A program made the position numbers and the translations under genes. The notes below the pieces were generated by a model. That model was not told the DNA's origin, ran no database searches, and saw nothing but the letters and a program-made list of their open reading frames with translations. DNA of 64,000 nucleotides from Lentisphaerae bacterium RIFOXYA12_64_32. Its GTDB lineage: Bacteria; Verrucomicrobiota; Lentisphaeria; Oligosphaerales; YB12-FULL-65-16. Location of the stretch: NCBI GenBank assembly GCA_001803235.1, contig MHBL01000195.1, positions 1 through 64,000 on the forward strand. Reading direction: 5' to 3'. Below, piece after piece: positions 25,451-34,384 of this stretch; the stretch's first letter is position 1; each line of letters starts with the position of its first letter.

Positions 25451-27631
25451 ATGATGCAGAGCGGTCTGTGGAACACCTTCGATACGGTCAGGGCGCGACT
25501 CGTCCACCAGTACCAGCGGATGGAGTTGGCGGAGGACACGGGGCTGGCGGTCCCGGAACTGGAGGCGAGGGTTCGCAGTTACCTCGACGCGCACCGGGAC
25601 GAGCCGCGGATCCGGACCAAGGCGGCCGTGCTCGCCTTCCTGCTCGAGAACGCCCGGATCGGCGTCGATGACTACGACTGGTTCGCCGACCACATCGGCA
25701 CCGGCGGCATCATCTGGAAACTCCAGAACGAATGGCGCCGAGAGGCCGGCAAGGACTTGCCTCGGCGAACGGCCCTCGGGCATCCCGCCGGTGTTGCCAA
25801 TCTCGATCTCAGTCATACGTCGCCCGACTGGCGGAACGTCCTCAGGTACGGGCCGGCCGGCATCCGCGACCGGGCGGTGTCCGCACTGAAGGCGGCCGCG
25901 GACGACGAGGCGCGCGAGTTCTACGCCGCGGTCGCCACCGTCTACAGCGCGTTCTGCAAGTACATCCTGCGCCTGGCAGCGGAAGCGGAGCGGAACGGCG
26001 CCGTTCGGGTCATCGAAGCCATGAAGGCGCTGGCGGTCCGCCCGGCCCGGACTTTCCAGGAAGCGCTGCAGATCTCCTACCTCTACAATCAGGTCCAGGA
26101 GCTCGACGGCGTCTACGTCCGCTCCCAAGGCCACTTCGACCAGTTGTACCTGGACTACTACCGGCGTGACGTGGCCGAGGGACGGCTTACGCGCGAGCAG
26201 GCCAAGGAACTGATAGCGTTCTACTTCGAGAAGTACCTGGCCCAGCATTTCGGGGCCGGCAACAACATCTGTTTCGGCGGCTGGAAACCGGACGGCAGCG
26301 ACGTCTGCAACGAGCTGACCGAACTCGCCTTCGAGGTCTTCGCCGAGAGGAAGGCGGTCGATCCGAAACTGTCGCTCCGGCTGAACCCGCACACGCCGGA
26401 CAAGCACCTGCTGGCTGCCGCCGAGTGCGTCCGGAACGGCCAGACCGGGATTGTCTTCGCGAACGACGAAGTGGCCTACCGGATGTTCCGGCGCGCCGGC
26501 AAGGCCGAGGATGAGCTGATCGATTTCCTGCCGATCGGCTGCTACGAGCCCGCCATCATGGGCCGGGAACTGTCCTGCACCATGAGCGCGCTGATCAACA
26601 TGCCGCGTATCCTGGAATACGTGTTCACCGGTCTCGACAGTCCCGCGAGCATCAGCGAAGTCGAGACCCGCTACCGGAAGATCTTGACCGGCGTGGTCGA
26701 CGAGACCCTGGCAGAAACGCGCCGGTGGGAGGAACGCTGGAAACAGGTCAATCCCTCTCCCGTGATTTCCGGGACCATGGACTCCTGCTTCGCGAAGGGC
26801 CGGGACGTCTCGAATGCCGGCGCCAAGTACAGCACCTCCGGGGTGATGTGCGCCGGACTGGGCACGGTTGCCGACTCGCTCGCAGCCATCAACCACCTGG
26901 TCTTCGAGAGCGGGATCTGCACCTGGGACGAACTCCGTCGCTGTCTGGCGAACAACTGGGATGGTGCCGAGAACCTGCGCCTCCTCGCGCAGCGGCGAGC
27001 ACCCAAGTGGGGCAACGACAACAGGGTCGCTGACGATTTCGCCGTCGGCCTGGCGAACTACACCGCAGAGCTCATCAACCGCACGCCGAACCAGCGTGGC
27101 GGGCGCTTCCAGATGGGGTGCTGGTCCATTGACTACAGCGTGACGTTCGGCAGAGAGACCAAGGCCACCCCGGACGGCCGGCGGAACGGCGACCCCATCT
27201 CCAAGAACCTGGGCGCCGCCATCGGCCGTGACACCTGTGGCGTGACTTCGCTGATCAACAGCGCGGCCAAGCTCGACCACGCTGCGTTCGCCGACGGCTC
27301 GGTCCTGGACCTCATGCTGCACCCCTCGGTGGTGCGCGGCGCCGAGGGCCCGAGGGTGATCGCGGACCTCATCAAGACCTACTTCAAGAGCGGCGGCATG
27401 TTCATTCAGTTCAACGTCTTCGATGCCGAGGCGCTCAAGGACGCCCGCCGGCAGCCGGAGAAGTACGCCAGCCTCCAGGTGCGGGTCTGCGGCTGGAACG
27501 CCCGGTTCGTCGACCTGTCGCCAGAGATGCAGGAGTGCTTCATCGCGGAGGCGGAGGGGAAGACAGACGGCACCGTCCATTCGACACGTTGCGCAGCTTC
27601 TGGTAGGCTTGTGACGCCAGCCACGTCGTGA
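25451..27631 (+). CDS. glycyl radical enzyme (PFL/diol dehydratase-like)
   Basis: A 726-codon frame for an oxygen-sensitive radical enzyme. The active-site cysteine is in IGCYEP (C364, with E366). The glycyl radical loop is RVCGWNARFVDLS (residues 678-690, G681), an unusual W in place of the common Y. Members of this family dehydrate or cleave small polyols or carboxylates; the substrate cannot be told. ATG 25451 has GGAG close by. The last 20 or so codons (after IAEAE) look foreign: the frame runs 92 bases into the convergent hsdR frame, with neither gene keeping its own stop. No radical-SAM activase lies nearby, though these enzymes need one; it may have been displaced by the island. Confidence 0.88.
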   Translation: MMQSGLWNTFDTVRARLVHQYQRMELAEDTGLAVPELEARVRSYLDAHRDEPRIRTKAAVLAFLLENARIGVDDYDWFADHIGTGGIIWKLQNEWRREAGKDLPRRTALGHPAGVANLDLSHTSPDWRNVLRYGPAGIRDRAVSALKAAADDEAREFYAAVATVYSAFCKYILRLAAEAERNGAVRVIEAMKALAVRPARTFQEALQISYLYNQVQELDGVYVRSQGHFDQLYLDYYRRDVAEGRLTREQAKELIAFYFEKYLAQHFGAGNNICFGGWKPDGSDVCNELTELAFEVFAERKAVDPKLSLRLNPHTPDKHLLAAAECVRNGQTGIVFANDEVAYRMFRRAGKAEDELIDFLPIGCYEPAIMGRELSCTMSALINMPRILEYVFTGLDSPASISEVETRYRKILTGVVDETLAETRRWEERWKQVNPSPVISGTMDSCFAKGRDVSNAGAKYSTSGVMCAGLGTVADSLAAINHLVFESGICTWDELRRCLANNWDGAENLRLLAQRRAPKWGNDNRVADDFAVGLANYTAELINRTPNQRGGRFQMGCWSIDYSVTFGRETKATPDGRRNGDPISKNLGAAIGRDTCGVTSLINSAAKLDHAAFADGSVLDLMLHPSVVRGAEGPRVIADLIKTYFKSGGMFIQFNVFDAEALKDARRQPEKYASLQVRVCGWNARFVDLSPEMQECFIAEAEGKTDGTVHSTRCAASGRLVTPATS

Positions 27632-30602
27632 CGAGCTTCTGGAATGGTATGTCGTTCATGTACCGGACGAAGATCTCCTCGTTCTGGTCCATGCGCTCCA
27701 TGAACAGCGTCTCCAAGAGGTTCTTGAACACCAGTTCGAACTTGTCGCCCGGGTTCACCGCGGCGGCCTGCTTGAGTGCGTCGTCCGCAATGGCGGCTTC
27801 GACGATCTGATCGAAGAAGAGCTGGTCCGCCTGGTTGAAGTCCGTGCCGAACCGGGCGTTCACCAGGTCGATCAGACGCGACAAGGGGACTGGATCCTCA
27901 TGCACCGCGCCGGTCCCCACCTCGGACGGCCCATCGAGCGGGCGCCCGTAACCCTCGTCCAGGGTGATTGAGCCTTCGCTGATCTTCTGCAGGCGGTAGT
28001 ACTCCAGCCGCACCTCATCGTCGAACTGGTACGCCGGCCCGCCCCGGCGTTTCGGCAGTTTCGGCGCGAGGTGACGCAGAAAGACGTATAGTTTCTCCAG
28101 ATCGCTATCCTGGTAGGGAATGACCTGGCTGAGGAAACCGTAGAGATTGCGGAACGCCTGGAGTTTGCCTCGCCACAGTTCGGCTTTGTCCTCTTCTTCT
28201 TTCTGGAGCGCACTGAAACGCGACACAGCCGGATCCAGGGCGGCATTCATCGCCTGGTGATCTGCGGCACTCTGCTTCTGCCGGGACTTGAAGTAGATCG
28301 CACAGAAGCGCTCCAACTCCTCCGGCAAGTATGTGCCCGATGCGTCCAGTTCTCCCTTGATCTCGTACAGGCGCGCCGGGTCGACTTCCTGCCCCATCTC
28401 CGCGCCTTCGTAGTAGGTCTTGAAGGCATCGTGGATCTCGTCGCGGTCGTTGACGAAGTCCAGGACAAACGTGTCCTCTTTGAACGGGTGCGTGCGGTTC
28501 AGCCGCGACAGTGTCTGCACGGCCTGGATGCCTGCAAGGCGCTTGTCCACGTACATGGTGTGCAGCAGCGGCTGGTCGAATCCGGTCTGATACTTCTCGG
28601 CAACCAGCAGGACATGGTACTCCTGCGAGGCGAACCGCTCCGGCAATTCCTTCTCGCGGATGCCCTGGTTCATGCCCTCCTCGGTGTAGGTCACGTCTTT
28701 GAGTTTGTCGTCCTGCACGGTTCCGGAGAAGGCCACCAGCGTCTTGATCGGATAGCCCTTCTTCTTGATGTAACCGTCGAAGCCTTGCTTGTAACGCACG
28801 GCCTCAAGCCGCGAACCAGTCACCACCATGGCTTTGGCCCGGCCACCAATCTTGTGCCGGGTGCTGGCGTTGAAGTGCTCGACCATTATCTCGGTCTTCT
28901 GAGCGATGTTGTGCGGGTGCAGCTTGAGGAAGCGCGCCAGTGCCCTGGCCGCCTTCTTACGCTCCACGTTCGGGTCGTCCTCGCAGGCCTTCAGGAGTTT
29001 GAAGTAAGTGGCGTAGGTGGTGTAGTGCTTCAGCACGTCGAGGATGAAGCCTTCGTCGATGGCCTGGCGCATGGTGTAGCGATGGAATGGCTCGCCACTC
29101 CGTCCGAACACGGCAAGGGTCTTGTGCTTCGGCGTGGCCGTGAACGCGAAAAAGCTGAGGTTCGCCTGCCGGCCGCGCTTGGCCATGCTGCGGAAGAGTT
29201 CCTCCATGTCGCTCATTCCCTCTTCCTCGGCGCGCTTCTTAGCCGCAGTCCTTAACGCCTCGCCGCCGAGTACCCCCTTTAGGTCGGTCGCCGTTTCGCC
29301 GCCCTGCGAACTGTGCGCTTCGTCGATGATAACGGCACAGCGTCGTGTCGGCAGTGTGCCTGAACCTTCGGCCCCCCGCTCTTTCGCCATCTTGAGCAGA
29401 TGCCGCGAGACGAACGGGAATTTCTGGAGGGTAGTGATGATCACCGGTACGGCGTTCTCCAAAGCCTCCGCCAATTGCCGGGACTTCTCGTCGATCCTCT
29501 GCACCACGCCACGCTTGTGCTCAAACTGGTAGATCGTGTCCTGCAACTGCTGGTCCAGCACGACCCGGTCGGTCACCACGATGACGCTGTCGAAGACTCG
29601 CTGGTTCTTCGTATCGTGCAACGAGGCCAGTCGATGGGCCAGCCAGCCAATGGTGTTGCTCTTGCCGCTGCCGGCCGAGTGCTCGACCAAGTAGTTGTGT
29701 CCCACGCCCTCGCTGCGCGCCGCTTCGACCAGAGTGCGCACGGCCTGAAGCTGGTGGTAGCGCGGGAAGATCATTGCCTCCCGCTTCACCTTGTGGCCCT
29801 GTTCGTCGCGCTTCTCCTCGATCTGGAGGTGGATGAAGCGCGCCAACAGGTCCAGGAAGCTGTCACGTTGCAGGACTTCTTCCCACAGGTAGGCGGTGCG
29901 ATAGGTACGGCCGGCCGGATCGGGCGGATTCCCGGCGCCGCCGTTGCAGCCCTTGTTGAACGGCAGGAAGTGCGTAGCCGAACCGGCCAGCCGCGTGGTC
30001 ATGAAGACCGCTTCAGTGTCCACGGCGAAGTGCACCAACGTGCGGCGCTTGAACTCGAAAATGGTCTCGCGCGGGTCGCGATCCTGTCTGTACTGCCGGC
30101 ACGCGTCCTCCACCGTCTGGACCGTCAGCGGGTTCTTGAGCTCCAACGTGGCAACAGGGATACCGTTCAGAGTGAAGGTCACGTCGAGCGACTGCTCCGT
30201 CCGCGGCGAAAAGTGAAGCTGCCGGGTGAGACCGACCCGGTTGGCCACGTAGCGCGCCTCGAGTTCCGGATTGAGTTCGTGGGCCGCCTTGAAGAACGCG
30301 ACCCGCAGCGTCCGCCCGTAGCATTTGAACCCGTGGCGCAGCGTGGCCAGGGAGCCGTTGCTGTCCATCCACTTGCACAAGTCAACGATGACCTGCTCAC
30401 CGGTCTTGGCCCCGTGCAACGCCTCCAACTTAGCCCATTCCTTCGGCTGCGTGTCGCGGATAAAGTCCAGCACGACGCCAGGAAAGATCGCCCGCTCCCG
30501 GTCGAACCCGCCAGGTGCGACCTGGACATACCCTCGCTCCAATAGATATCTCTCGAGCACAGTCTCGAATGCTCGTTCCGTGTGAACTGCCCCGTTCGTC
30601 AT
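27540..30602 (-). CDS. hsdR: type I restriction enzyme R subunit
   Basis: A 1020-residue restriction and translocation subunit. ATG at 30602 overlaps the upstream stop as ATGA. The nuclease site is LDVTFTLNGIPVATLELKNP, giving D140, E154 and K156 of the PD-(D/E)XK fold. The motor domain has the P-loop HSAGSGKS (308-315) and DEAH (427-430), followed by helicase motifs and a C-terminal helical part. Type I R subunits pull DNA past the methylase complex and cut far from the site when it is unmethylated. Its partners hsdM and hsdS lie 8.7 kb away in a separate operon. The C-terminal VSNGRCRLSSPPPPR after QKLRN is read-through into the neighbouring gene, so the natural end was lost at the island junction. 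Confidence 0.93.
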   Translation of the reverse strand: MTNGAVHTERAFETVLERYLLERGYVQVAPGGFDRERAIFPGVVLDFIRDTQPKEWAKLEALHGAKTGEQVIVDLCKWMDSNGSLATLRHGFKCYGRTLRVAFFKAAHELNPELEARYVANRVGLTRQLHFSPRTEQSLDVTFTLNGIPVATLELKNPLTVQTVEDACRQYRQDRDPRETIFEFKRRTLVHFAVDTEAVFMTTRLAGSATHFLPFNKGCNGGAGNPPDPAGRTYRTAYLWEEVLQRDSFLDLLARFIHLQIEEKRDEQGHKVKREAMIFPRYHQLQAVRTLVEAARSEGVGHNYLVEHSAGSGKSNTIGWLAHRLASLHDTKNQRVFDSVIVVTDRVVLDQQLQDTIYQFEHKRGVVQRIDEKSRQLAEALENAVPVIITTLQKFPFVSRHLLKMAKERGAEGSGTLPTRRCAVIIDEAHSSQGGETATDLKGVLGGEALRTAAKKRAEEEGMSDMEELFRSMAKRGRQANLSFFAFTATPKHKTLAVFGRSGEPFHRYTMRQAIDEGFILDVLKHYTTYATYFKLLKACEDDPNVERKKAARALARFLKLHPHNIAQKTEIMVEHFNASTRHKIGGRAKAMVVTGSRLEAVRYKQGFDGYIKKKGYPIKTLVAFSGTVQDDKLKDVTYTEEGMNQGIREKELPERFASQEYHVLLVAEKYQTGFDQPLLHTMYVDKRLAGIQAVQTLSRLNRTHPFKEDTFVLDFVNDRDEIHDAFKTYYEGAEMGQEVDPARLYEIKGELDASGTYLPEELERFCAIYFKSRQKQSAADHQAMNAALDPAVSRFSALQKEEEDKAELWRGKLQAFRNLYGFLSQVIPYQDSDLEKLYVFLRHLAPKLPKRRGGPAYQFDDEVRLEYYRLQKISEGSITLDEGYGRPLDGPSEVGTGAVHEDPVPLSRLIDLVNARFGTDFNQADQLFFDQIVEAAIADDALKQAAAVNPGDKFELVFKNLLETLFMERMDQNEEIFVRYMNDIPFQKLVTTWLASQAYQKLRNVSNGRCRLSSPPPPR

Positions 30603-31108
30603 GGTCGTCCCTTCGCCTCCCAACGCCGCAAACGCTCGTTGCATTCCCCAGCCGGAAGAAAACTGCCGCCGTCCATGAGCGTCCGCAGGTGAGTCGCGGC
30701 CGCGCCGGGAACCAAGAGCCGACGTTCCACGAGTCTGTCCAACACCCACAATACGCCCCGGACCTCGATTTTCTCCGCCGCGGCCGCCTTGCGTAACGCC
30801 TGGTCTCCTGAGAGCAGGGCCGCGCCAAGTCGCTTGGCCAACGCAAGTGCAGACGCGTCCGCCAGGCTGACCCTCAACCGGACCGAAACACCCTGGACAG
30901 ACGACAACTCCTCGGGGGACAGTTCCACCACGCGCAACAGGCCGGCGTTCACGAAGTTGTCGAGGATCCGGCGCTGCGTCGGCTCCTGCACTTCATACCG
31001 CACCAGATCCGTTGTGTGTGTCTCAATACCAAGACGGAACCACAGCGGCAGCAGGTCCGCCTCAATGAGGTCGATCAGGATGTTGGCGTCTTTGACTGCG
31101 ACTCTCAT
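30599..31108 (-). CDS. PIN-domain protein (toxin-like nuclease)
   Basis: A 169-residue protein with the PIN nuclease layout: DANILIDL near the start (D7), E39, the middle acidic D84 in SLADASALALA and D102 in LSGDQAL. It resembles the DUF3368-like PIN proteins that act as RNase toxins. It sits between an XRE/ImmA gene (6 bases before it) and hsdR (4-base overlap), so all three appear to be one transcript. Paired with the XRE/ImmA protein it would make a toxin-antitoxin couple (inference). Confidence 0.8.
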   Translation of the reverse strand: MRVAVKDANILIDLIEADLLPLWFRLGIETHTTDLVRYEVQEPTQRRILDNFVNAGLLRVVELSPEELSSVQGVSVRLRVSLADASALALAKRLGAALLSGDQALRKAAAAEKIEVRGVLWVLDRLVERRLLVPGAAATHLRTLMDGGSFLPAGECNERLRRWEAKGRP

Positions 31109-31114
31109 GAGACC

Positions 31115-32179
31115 TCACGCGATGACTTCCTTCAGGTCGCGGCGGAAGGAATTGAGGTCCTGCTTGAGAAGGGCCGCCCCCTTGGACAGGCTGATCTGTT
31201 GCTCGGCCACCGCACGCCAAACGAGTTGCCGGAAACGACTGGGCGTCTCGTCGCCGTTGTAGCAGTCGTCGCCTGGCTCGCCTTGGCCAGGCTTCCGCCA
31301 TCCCTGCTGACTGGCGTAGCGACAGAACCGTTCGAACATCGCTACCGACACCAACTCGAGCTGCTCGGCCCGTTTCATGATGGCCATGATGGACGCGCCA
31401 AAGGTCAGTTTCAACTCGATCAACTCGCGCAACCCGACGCCGTTACGGCACTTGCCAAACGCGTCCGTGAACGCCTCTCGCGGAAGCAGGAAGGCTCCGG
31501 CGAAACGTCTGACGATCGCCTCCTCCAGCTTCTCGTCGTCCGGCAGCGGCAGAACCACATGTGCCAACTCGTGGGTGCTGGTCATGCGTCTGCGCGGGAG
31601 GTTTGTGGTCGCCCCGAGAACCACCAGTGGCCCGGCGTCGGTGGCCGCGCAGAAGCCATCCAGGTCCGGGCCGACGTCCAACTCACAGACTTTGATGCTT
31701 TTGGACTCCAGGAGCCCCACGACACTTGGGATGGGGTCGTTCCCGAGGTCCCAGGCCTCGCGCAGTTCGCACGCCGCCGCTTCGGCCTGGTCCGGCAGGG
31801 AGAGAGTGGCACGGTCCGGCAACGGCGGCACAAAGGTGCGCACATCCCCGGCCAATTCCTCGGCTTCACAGAAGCGCTCGACGAAGTCGGCGGCTTGCTC
31901 GCGTGCGGCCTCAGCCTTGCCCCCGGTCAGTCGCGCCTTCTTGCGGAACCGGACTTCCCCCAGTTGTACCGTGAACGGACGGAAAAAGAAGTCGGTCGAC
32001 TGTCCAAGTGCCTCTGCCACGGCGAGCAGGATCGGGCTGCCCGGCGACATCTCGCCGCGCTCGTACCGGGCCAGCGCGTTGTGCGAGACCTTGCCGCCGG
32101 TCGCGTCAGCCAGCGCCCGCAGAGACAGACGGCGCATGATACGCGCCTGCCGCAAGCGTTGCCCGAAAACGGTGTCCAT
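31115..32179 (-). CDS. XRE regulator fused to ImmA/IrrE metallopeptidase
   Basis: A 354-residue two-domain protein. Residues about 1-65 are a Cro/C1-type helix-turn-helix (GQRLRQARIMRRLSLRALAD, with SHNALARYERGE as recognition segment). The C-terminal part is an ImmA/IrrE-type zinc peptidase with THELAH (H203, E204, H207). ATG at 32179 was picked because GGAGG is five bases upstream; earlier in-frame ATGs fall inside the operator. Such proteins repress their own operon and can cleave a partner on a signal. It leads the PIN-hsdR operon and would therefore set both toxin and restriction levels (inference). Confidence 0.88.
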   Translation of the reverse strand: MDTVFGQRLRQARIMRRLSLRALADATGGKVSHNALARYERGEMSPGSPILLAVAEALGQSTDFFFRPFTVQLGEVRFRKKARLTGGKAEAAREQAADFVERFCEAEELAGDVRTFVPPLPDRATLSLPDQAEAAACELREAWDLGNDPIPSVVGLLESKSIKVCELDVGPDLDGFCAATDAGPLVVLGATTNLPRRRMTSTHELAHVVLPLPDDEKLEEAIVRRFAGAFLLPREAFTDAFGKCRNGVGLRELIELKLTFGASIMAIMKRAEQLELVSVAMFERFCRYASQQGWRKPGQGEPGDDCYNGDETPSRFRQLVWRAVAEQQISLSKGAALLKQDLNSFRRDLKEVIA

Positions 32180-32194
32180 GGCGCCCTCCACCAT

Positions 32195-32231
32195 GTTTAC
32201 AGAAATGGGAAAGTAGTTGACTTCTGTAAAC
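32195..32231. promoter_or_regulatory. operator-like inverted repeat before XRE/ImmA operon
   Basis: Perfect 10-base arms GTTTACAGAA (32195-32204) and TTCTGTAAAC (32222-32231) are 17 bases apart. They lie just before the XRE/ImmA start. On the minus strand TATAGT beside the outer arm could be its -10 box, and on the plus strand TTGACT (32217) and TATTAC (32241) could form the promoter of the DUF2188 gene. A dyad here fits binding by the XRE domain for both directions. Confidence 0.65.
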
Positions 32232-32441
32232 ACTATAGCATATTACTGGTAGAAAAGAAAGAGCCGGCGTGACGTTTGCACCGCCAAGCCGGCTCTGGCC
32301 TCCAGAAAATGCCCCTCTTGGAGGGACGATGGCCGGAGGCCGTGGTACGCGAAGACAAGACCGTAACATGGCCGTAGCCGGACCGGAGTCAAGCGCAACC
32401 TGCGCCGCGGGGCACGAACCCAACATGGAAGGAGTTTGATC

Positions 32442-32666
32442 ATGCGATCAAGCAACCTGCATGTGGTGCCGCACGGGTCCGACTGGGCCGTCCGCCGCGA
32501 AGGTGCATCCCGCGTTTCGTCCACGCACGGAACGCAGGGCGCTGCCGAATCGGCGGCCCGGCGCGTTGCCATCCGCGAAGGCGGGGAGACGTTCACCCAC
32601 CGCCCGACCGGCCCGATCCGTGACCGCAACAGCTACGGGAACGACCCGTTCCCGCCACGCGGCTGA
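32442..32666 (+). CDS. small DUF2188-family protein
   Basis: A 74-residue protein with GGAAGGAG seven bases before its ATG. The DUF2188 signature is complete: HVVPHGSDWAVRREGASR near the N-terminus, then a TQGAAESAAR helix and the end RDRNSYGNDPFPPRG. The family is of unknown role and often appears near stress or defence genes. It runs divergently from the XRE/ImmA operon and shares its operator region. The C-terminal half is duplicated 2.3 kb downstream. Confidence 0.85.
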   Translation: MRSSNLHVVPHGSDWAVRREGASRVSSTHGTQGAAESAARRVAIREGGETFTHRPTGPIRDRNSYGNDPFPPRG

Positions 32667-32682
32667 TGCTGGCACCCCACAG

Positions 32683-32708
32683 GCGGAGCCGTCGAAAGGC
32701 GGCTCCGC
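32683..32708 (+). terminator. hairpin after DUF2188 gene
   Basis: Stem GCGGAGCCG/CGGCTCCGC with loop TCGAAAGG, followed by TCTTCTC, 16 bases after the stop. It is a plausible intrinsic terminator, though the T tract is weak. An identical stem follows the duplicated copy. Confidence 0.65.
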
Positions 32709-32771
32709 TCTTCTCCCGACTTCTCGCTGGGTTCGTTCCCTTGCCATGGTCCAAGGTCGGGCACGGCTGGA

Positions 32772-33020
32772 CTACTTGCGCCACTGGTTTGTGGCTCTTC
32801 GACGCCGTCCGGTTCTACGCATATCATTGCGATAGCGGATGGTTCCCTCCGCATCCGGCAACGGGATGGGGTAGTGCCTTTTCTCGTAGTCCTCGACCAG
32901 GTGCACCCAGAGCACCAGTCCGTCCCCTTCGGGCGTCCCCGGGCGCGCGGACATCAGTTTGTCTACCCGAGCCAGGGCCGCTTCGTAGTCCGCTTCCGTC
33001 TTGATGGGTCTCGGAGGCAT
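32772..33020 (-). CDS. truncated HigA-like antitoxin
   Basis: An 82-residue frame. The first 55 residues (IKTEADYEAALARVDKLMSA, then PGTPEGDGL and EKRHYPIPLPDAE) match the N-terminal arm of HigA antitoxins. HigA should continue with a helix-turn-helix, but here the frame turns to RRTGRRRRATNQWRK and stops. It is probably a remnant or an antitoxin without its DNA-binding part. No HigB toxin is next to it; upstream lies an hsdS tail fragment ending 4 bases before this start. Confidence 0.6.
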   Translation of the reverse strand: MPPRPIKTEADYEAALARVDKLMSARPGTPEGDGLVLWVHLVEDYEKRHYPIPLPDAEGTIRYRNDMRRTGRRRRATNQWRK

Positions 33021-33024
33021 CAGA

Positions 33025-33165
33025 TCACCTGTACGTCGGGCTTGCCGTGCTCCCTATGGGTTCCCCTTTCGGTGAAATCTGTGCCGGACAAGCCAACCTG
33101 CCCGTCACCGCGGCGCGGAAAAGAGCGGCGCGGTGTTTCTTGTGCAGGGCGATGGGGCGCCCGGC
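33025..33165 (-). pseudogene. hsdS C-terminal remnant
   Basis: One minus-strand frame reads RPIALHKKHRAALFRAAVTG followed by RLACPAQISPKG and ends at a TGA (33025-33027). This matches the end of the intact hsdS of the island (IALLKERRAALIAAAVTGRM at about 38030-38090), also at the base level (GCGGCGCGG, GCAGGGCGATGG). The rest of the gene is missing, so this marks an older or recombined specificity gene. The gap up to 33238 holds nothing else. Confidence 0.7.
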
Positions 33166-33238
33166 CAACGCACGTCCCCGACGGACTTCCCCGTCTCGGC
33201 TGTCGTCGCATGGCTCCTGGGGGCAGGCGGTAGCCCGC

Positions 33239-34384
33239 TCAAGCCGGCTCGTGCTCAGTCAGGTAGAGTGTACGGACCTCGCGGCCGCTCCCCTGGAGTT
33301 CCTCGATCTCCTCAATGCACGTGAACCGGTATGCGCCTTCGATTTTGAGGCCAGCCAGACCGGGACCTCCAGCTTTGATCGTCCCAGAGAACTCCCGCTC
33401 CTCTGATGCTATCCGCCATGCCCCGCTGTCAACATCCGCCTTCTTCAGAGCGCCGACTATCACGACGGTTTCGGCTCCGAGATTCGACACACTCGAAAGC
33501 AGGTCCACCAGCGGCCCCGCTTCCGCCTCGGACACCGCTCGCGCGCGTGATTCGGTGAAGGCCGGTTCCGCCCATGAGTAGCGCAGTCCGCTTCTCGTGT
33601 GCACCAGGAAGCGGAGCAGACGCAAATACGCCCCCGCCAAGTGGCCCCGATGAGACTTCGCCATCGCGAGCGTCTTCTGTGGGTCCCCGACGTGTTCGAA
33701 AAGCCCGTCGACGCGTTGCAACGCACGCGCCAACTCGCTTTGACCGAGCAGATCAGGCGAACGTGCAGCCTCCAAGACCACGCGGAAAGAGCCTGCCGCC
33801 GCCGGTACCACAACGTCCAGCAAGTGCGCGTCCGAGCGGTCAATGGAACGCCGTGTTCCCGGTGACAAGTCTCGCAAGGCCGCACCGTAGGCATGCTTGA
33901 CGATCGTCTGGACATGCCCAAGCAGACCAACGAGCGTATCGACCCGGATGCGATGCTCCTGCGCAGCCTCGGGCGGTTCTACGGCAACCTCCAAGACCAA
34001 GTTGTTTCGGGCTCGTGCTTCACGGACGGTTTCCTCGGCAGCGGGCCGGTCGTGGAGGACGAACCCGCCTTCGGGAAGATGCTGGCAGTCAGCCAGTGGC
34101 GTGCTCTGAGGTTGGAGAACCATCGGAGCATCAAGGCTATCCCCCGGCAGGCCGTAGAACCACTCTTCCTCTCCACGTTCCAGTAGCAGCGTGCGTAAGT
34201 CGAGTGCGCCCATCCGGAACTGTCTCAGCCGCTCCGGCTCCACGCCCGCTACGAGATAACGGTCCAGCCCGTCTACGGACTCCACCATCATGGCAATGTA
34301 ATAGCCGCCGATGGCGTCCCGGGCCTCGAAGACCTGGAGTCCGTCGTAGTAGAATAGCGTCCCCGTGTGGCGAATCTTCTTCAT
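33239..34384 (-). CDS. uncharacterised protein of the defence island
   Basis: A 381-residue soluble protein. It starts at ATG 34384, overlapping the upstream stop as ATGA. The opening (RHTGTLFYYDGLQVFEARDA) recalls proteins of the DUF6575 group, but I am not certain of that match. The middle (about 140-300) is helical with many charged residues; the end (GAYRFTCIEEIEELQGSGRE) looks like a small beta domain. I see no nuclease, ATPase or methylase motif. It forms a tight pair with the 124-residue gene before it. Context between two restriction operons suggests a defence or regulatory role, which is inference only. Confidence 0.7.
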   Translation of the reverse strand: MKKIRHTGTLFYYDGLQVFEARDAIGGYYIAMMVESVDGLDRYLVAGVEPERLRQFRMGALDLRTLLLERGEEEWFYGLPGDSLDAPMVLQPQSTPLADCQHLPEGGFVLHDRPAAEETVREARARNNLVLEVAVEPPEAAQEHRIRVDTLVGLLGHVQTIVKHAYGAALRDLSPGTRRSIDRSDAHLLDVVVPAAAGSFRVVLEAARSPDLLGQSELARALQRVDGLFEHVGDPQKTLAMAKSHRGHLAGAYLRLLRFLVHTRSGLRYSWAEPAFTESRARAVSEAEAGPLVDLLSSVSNLGAETVVIVGALKKADVDSGAWRIASEEREFSGTIKAGGPGLAGLKIEGAYRFTCIEEIEELQGSGREVRTLYLTEHEPA

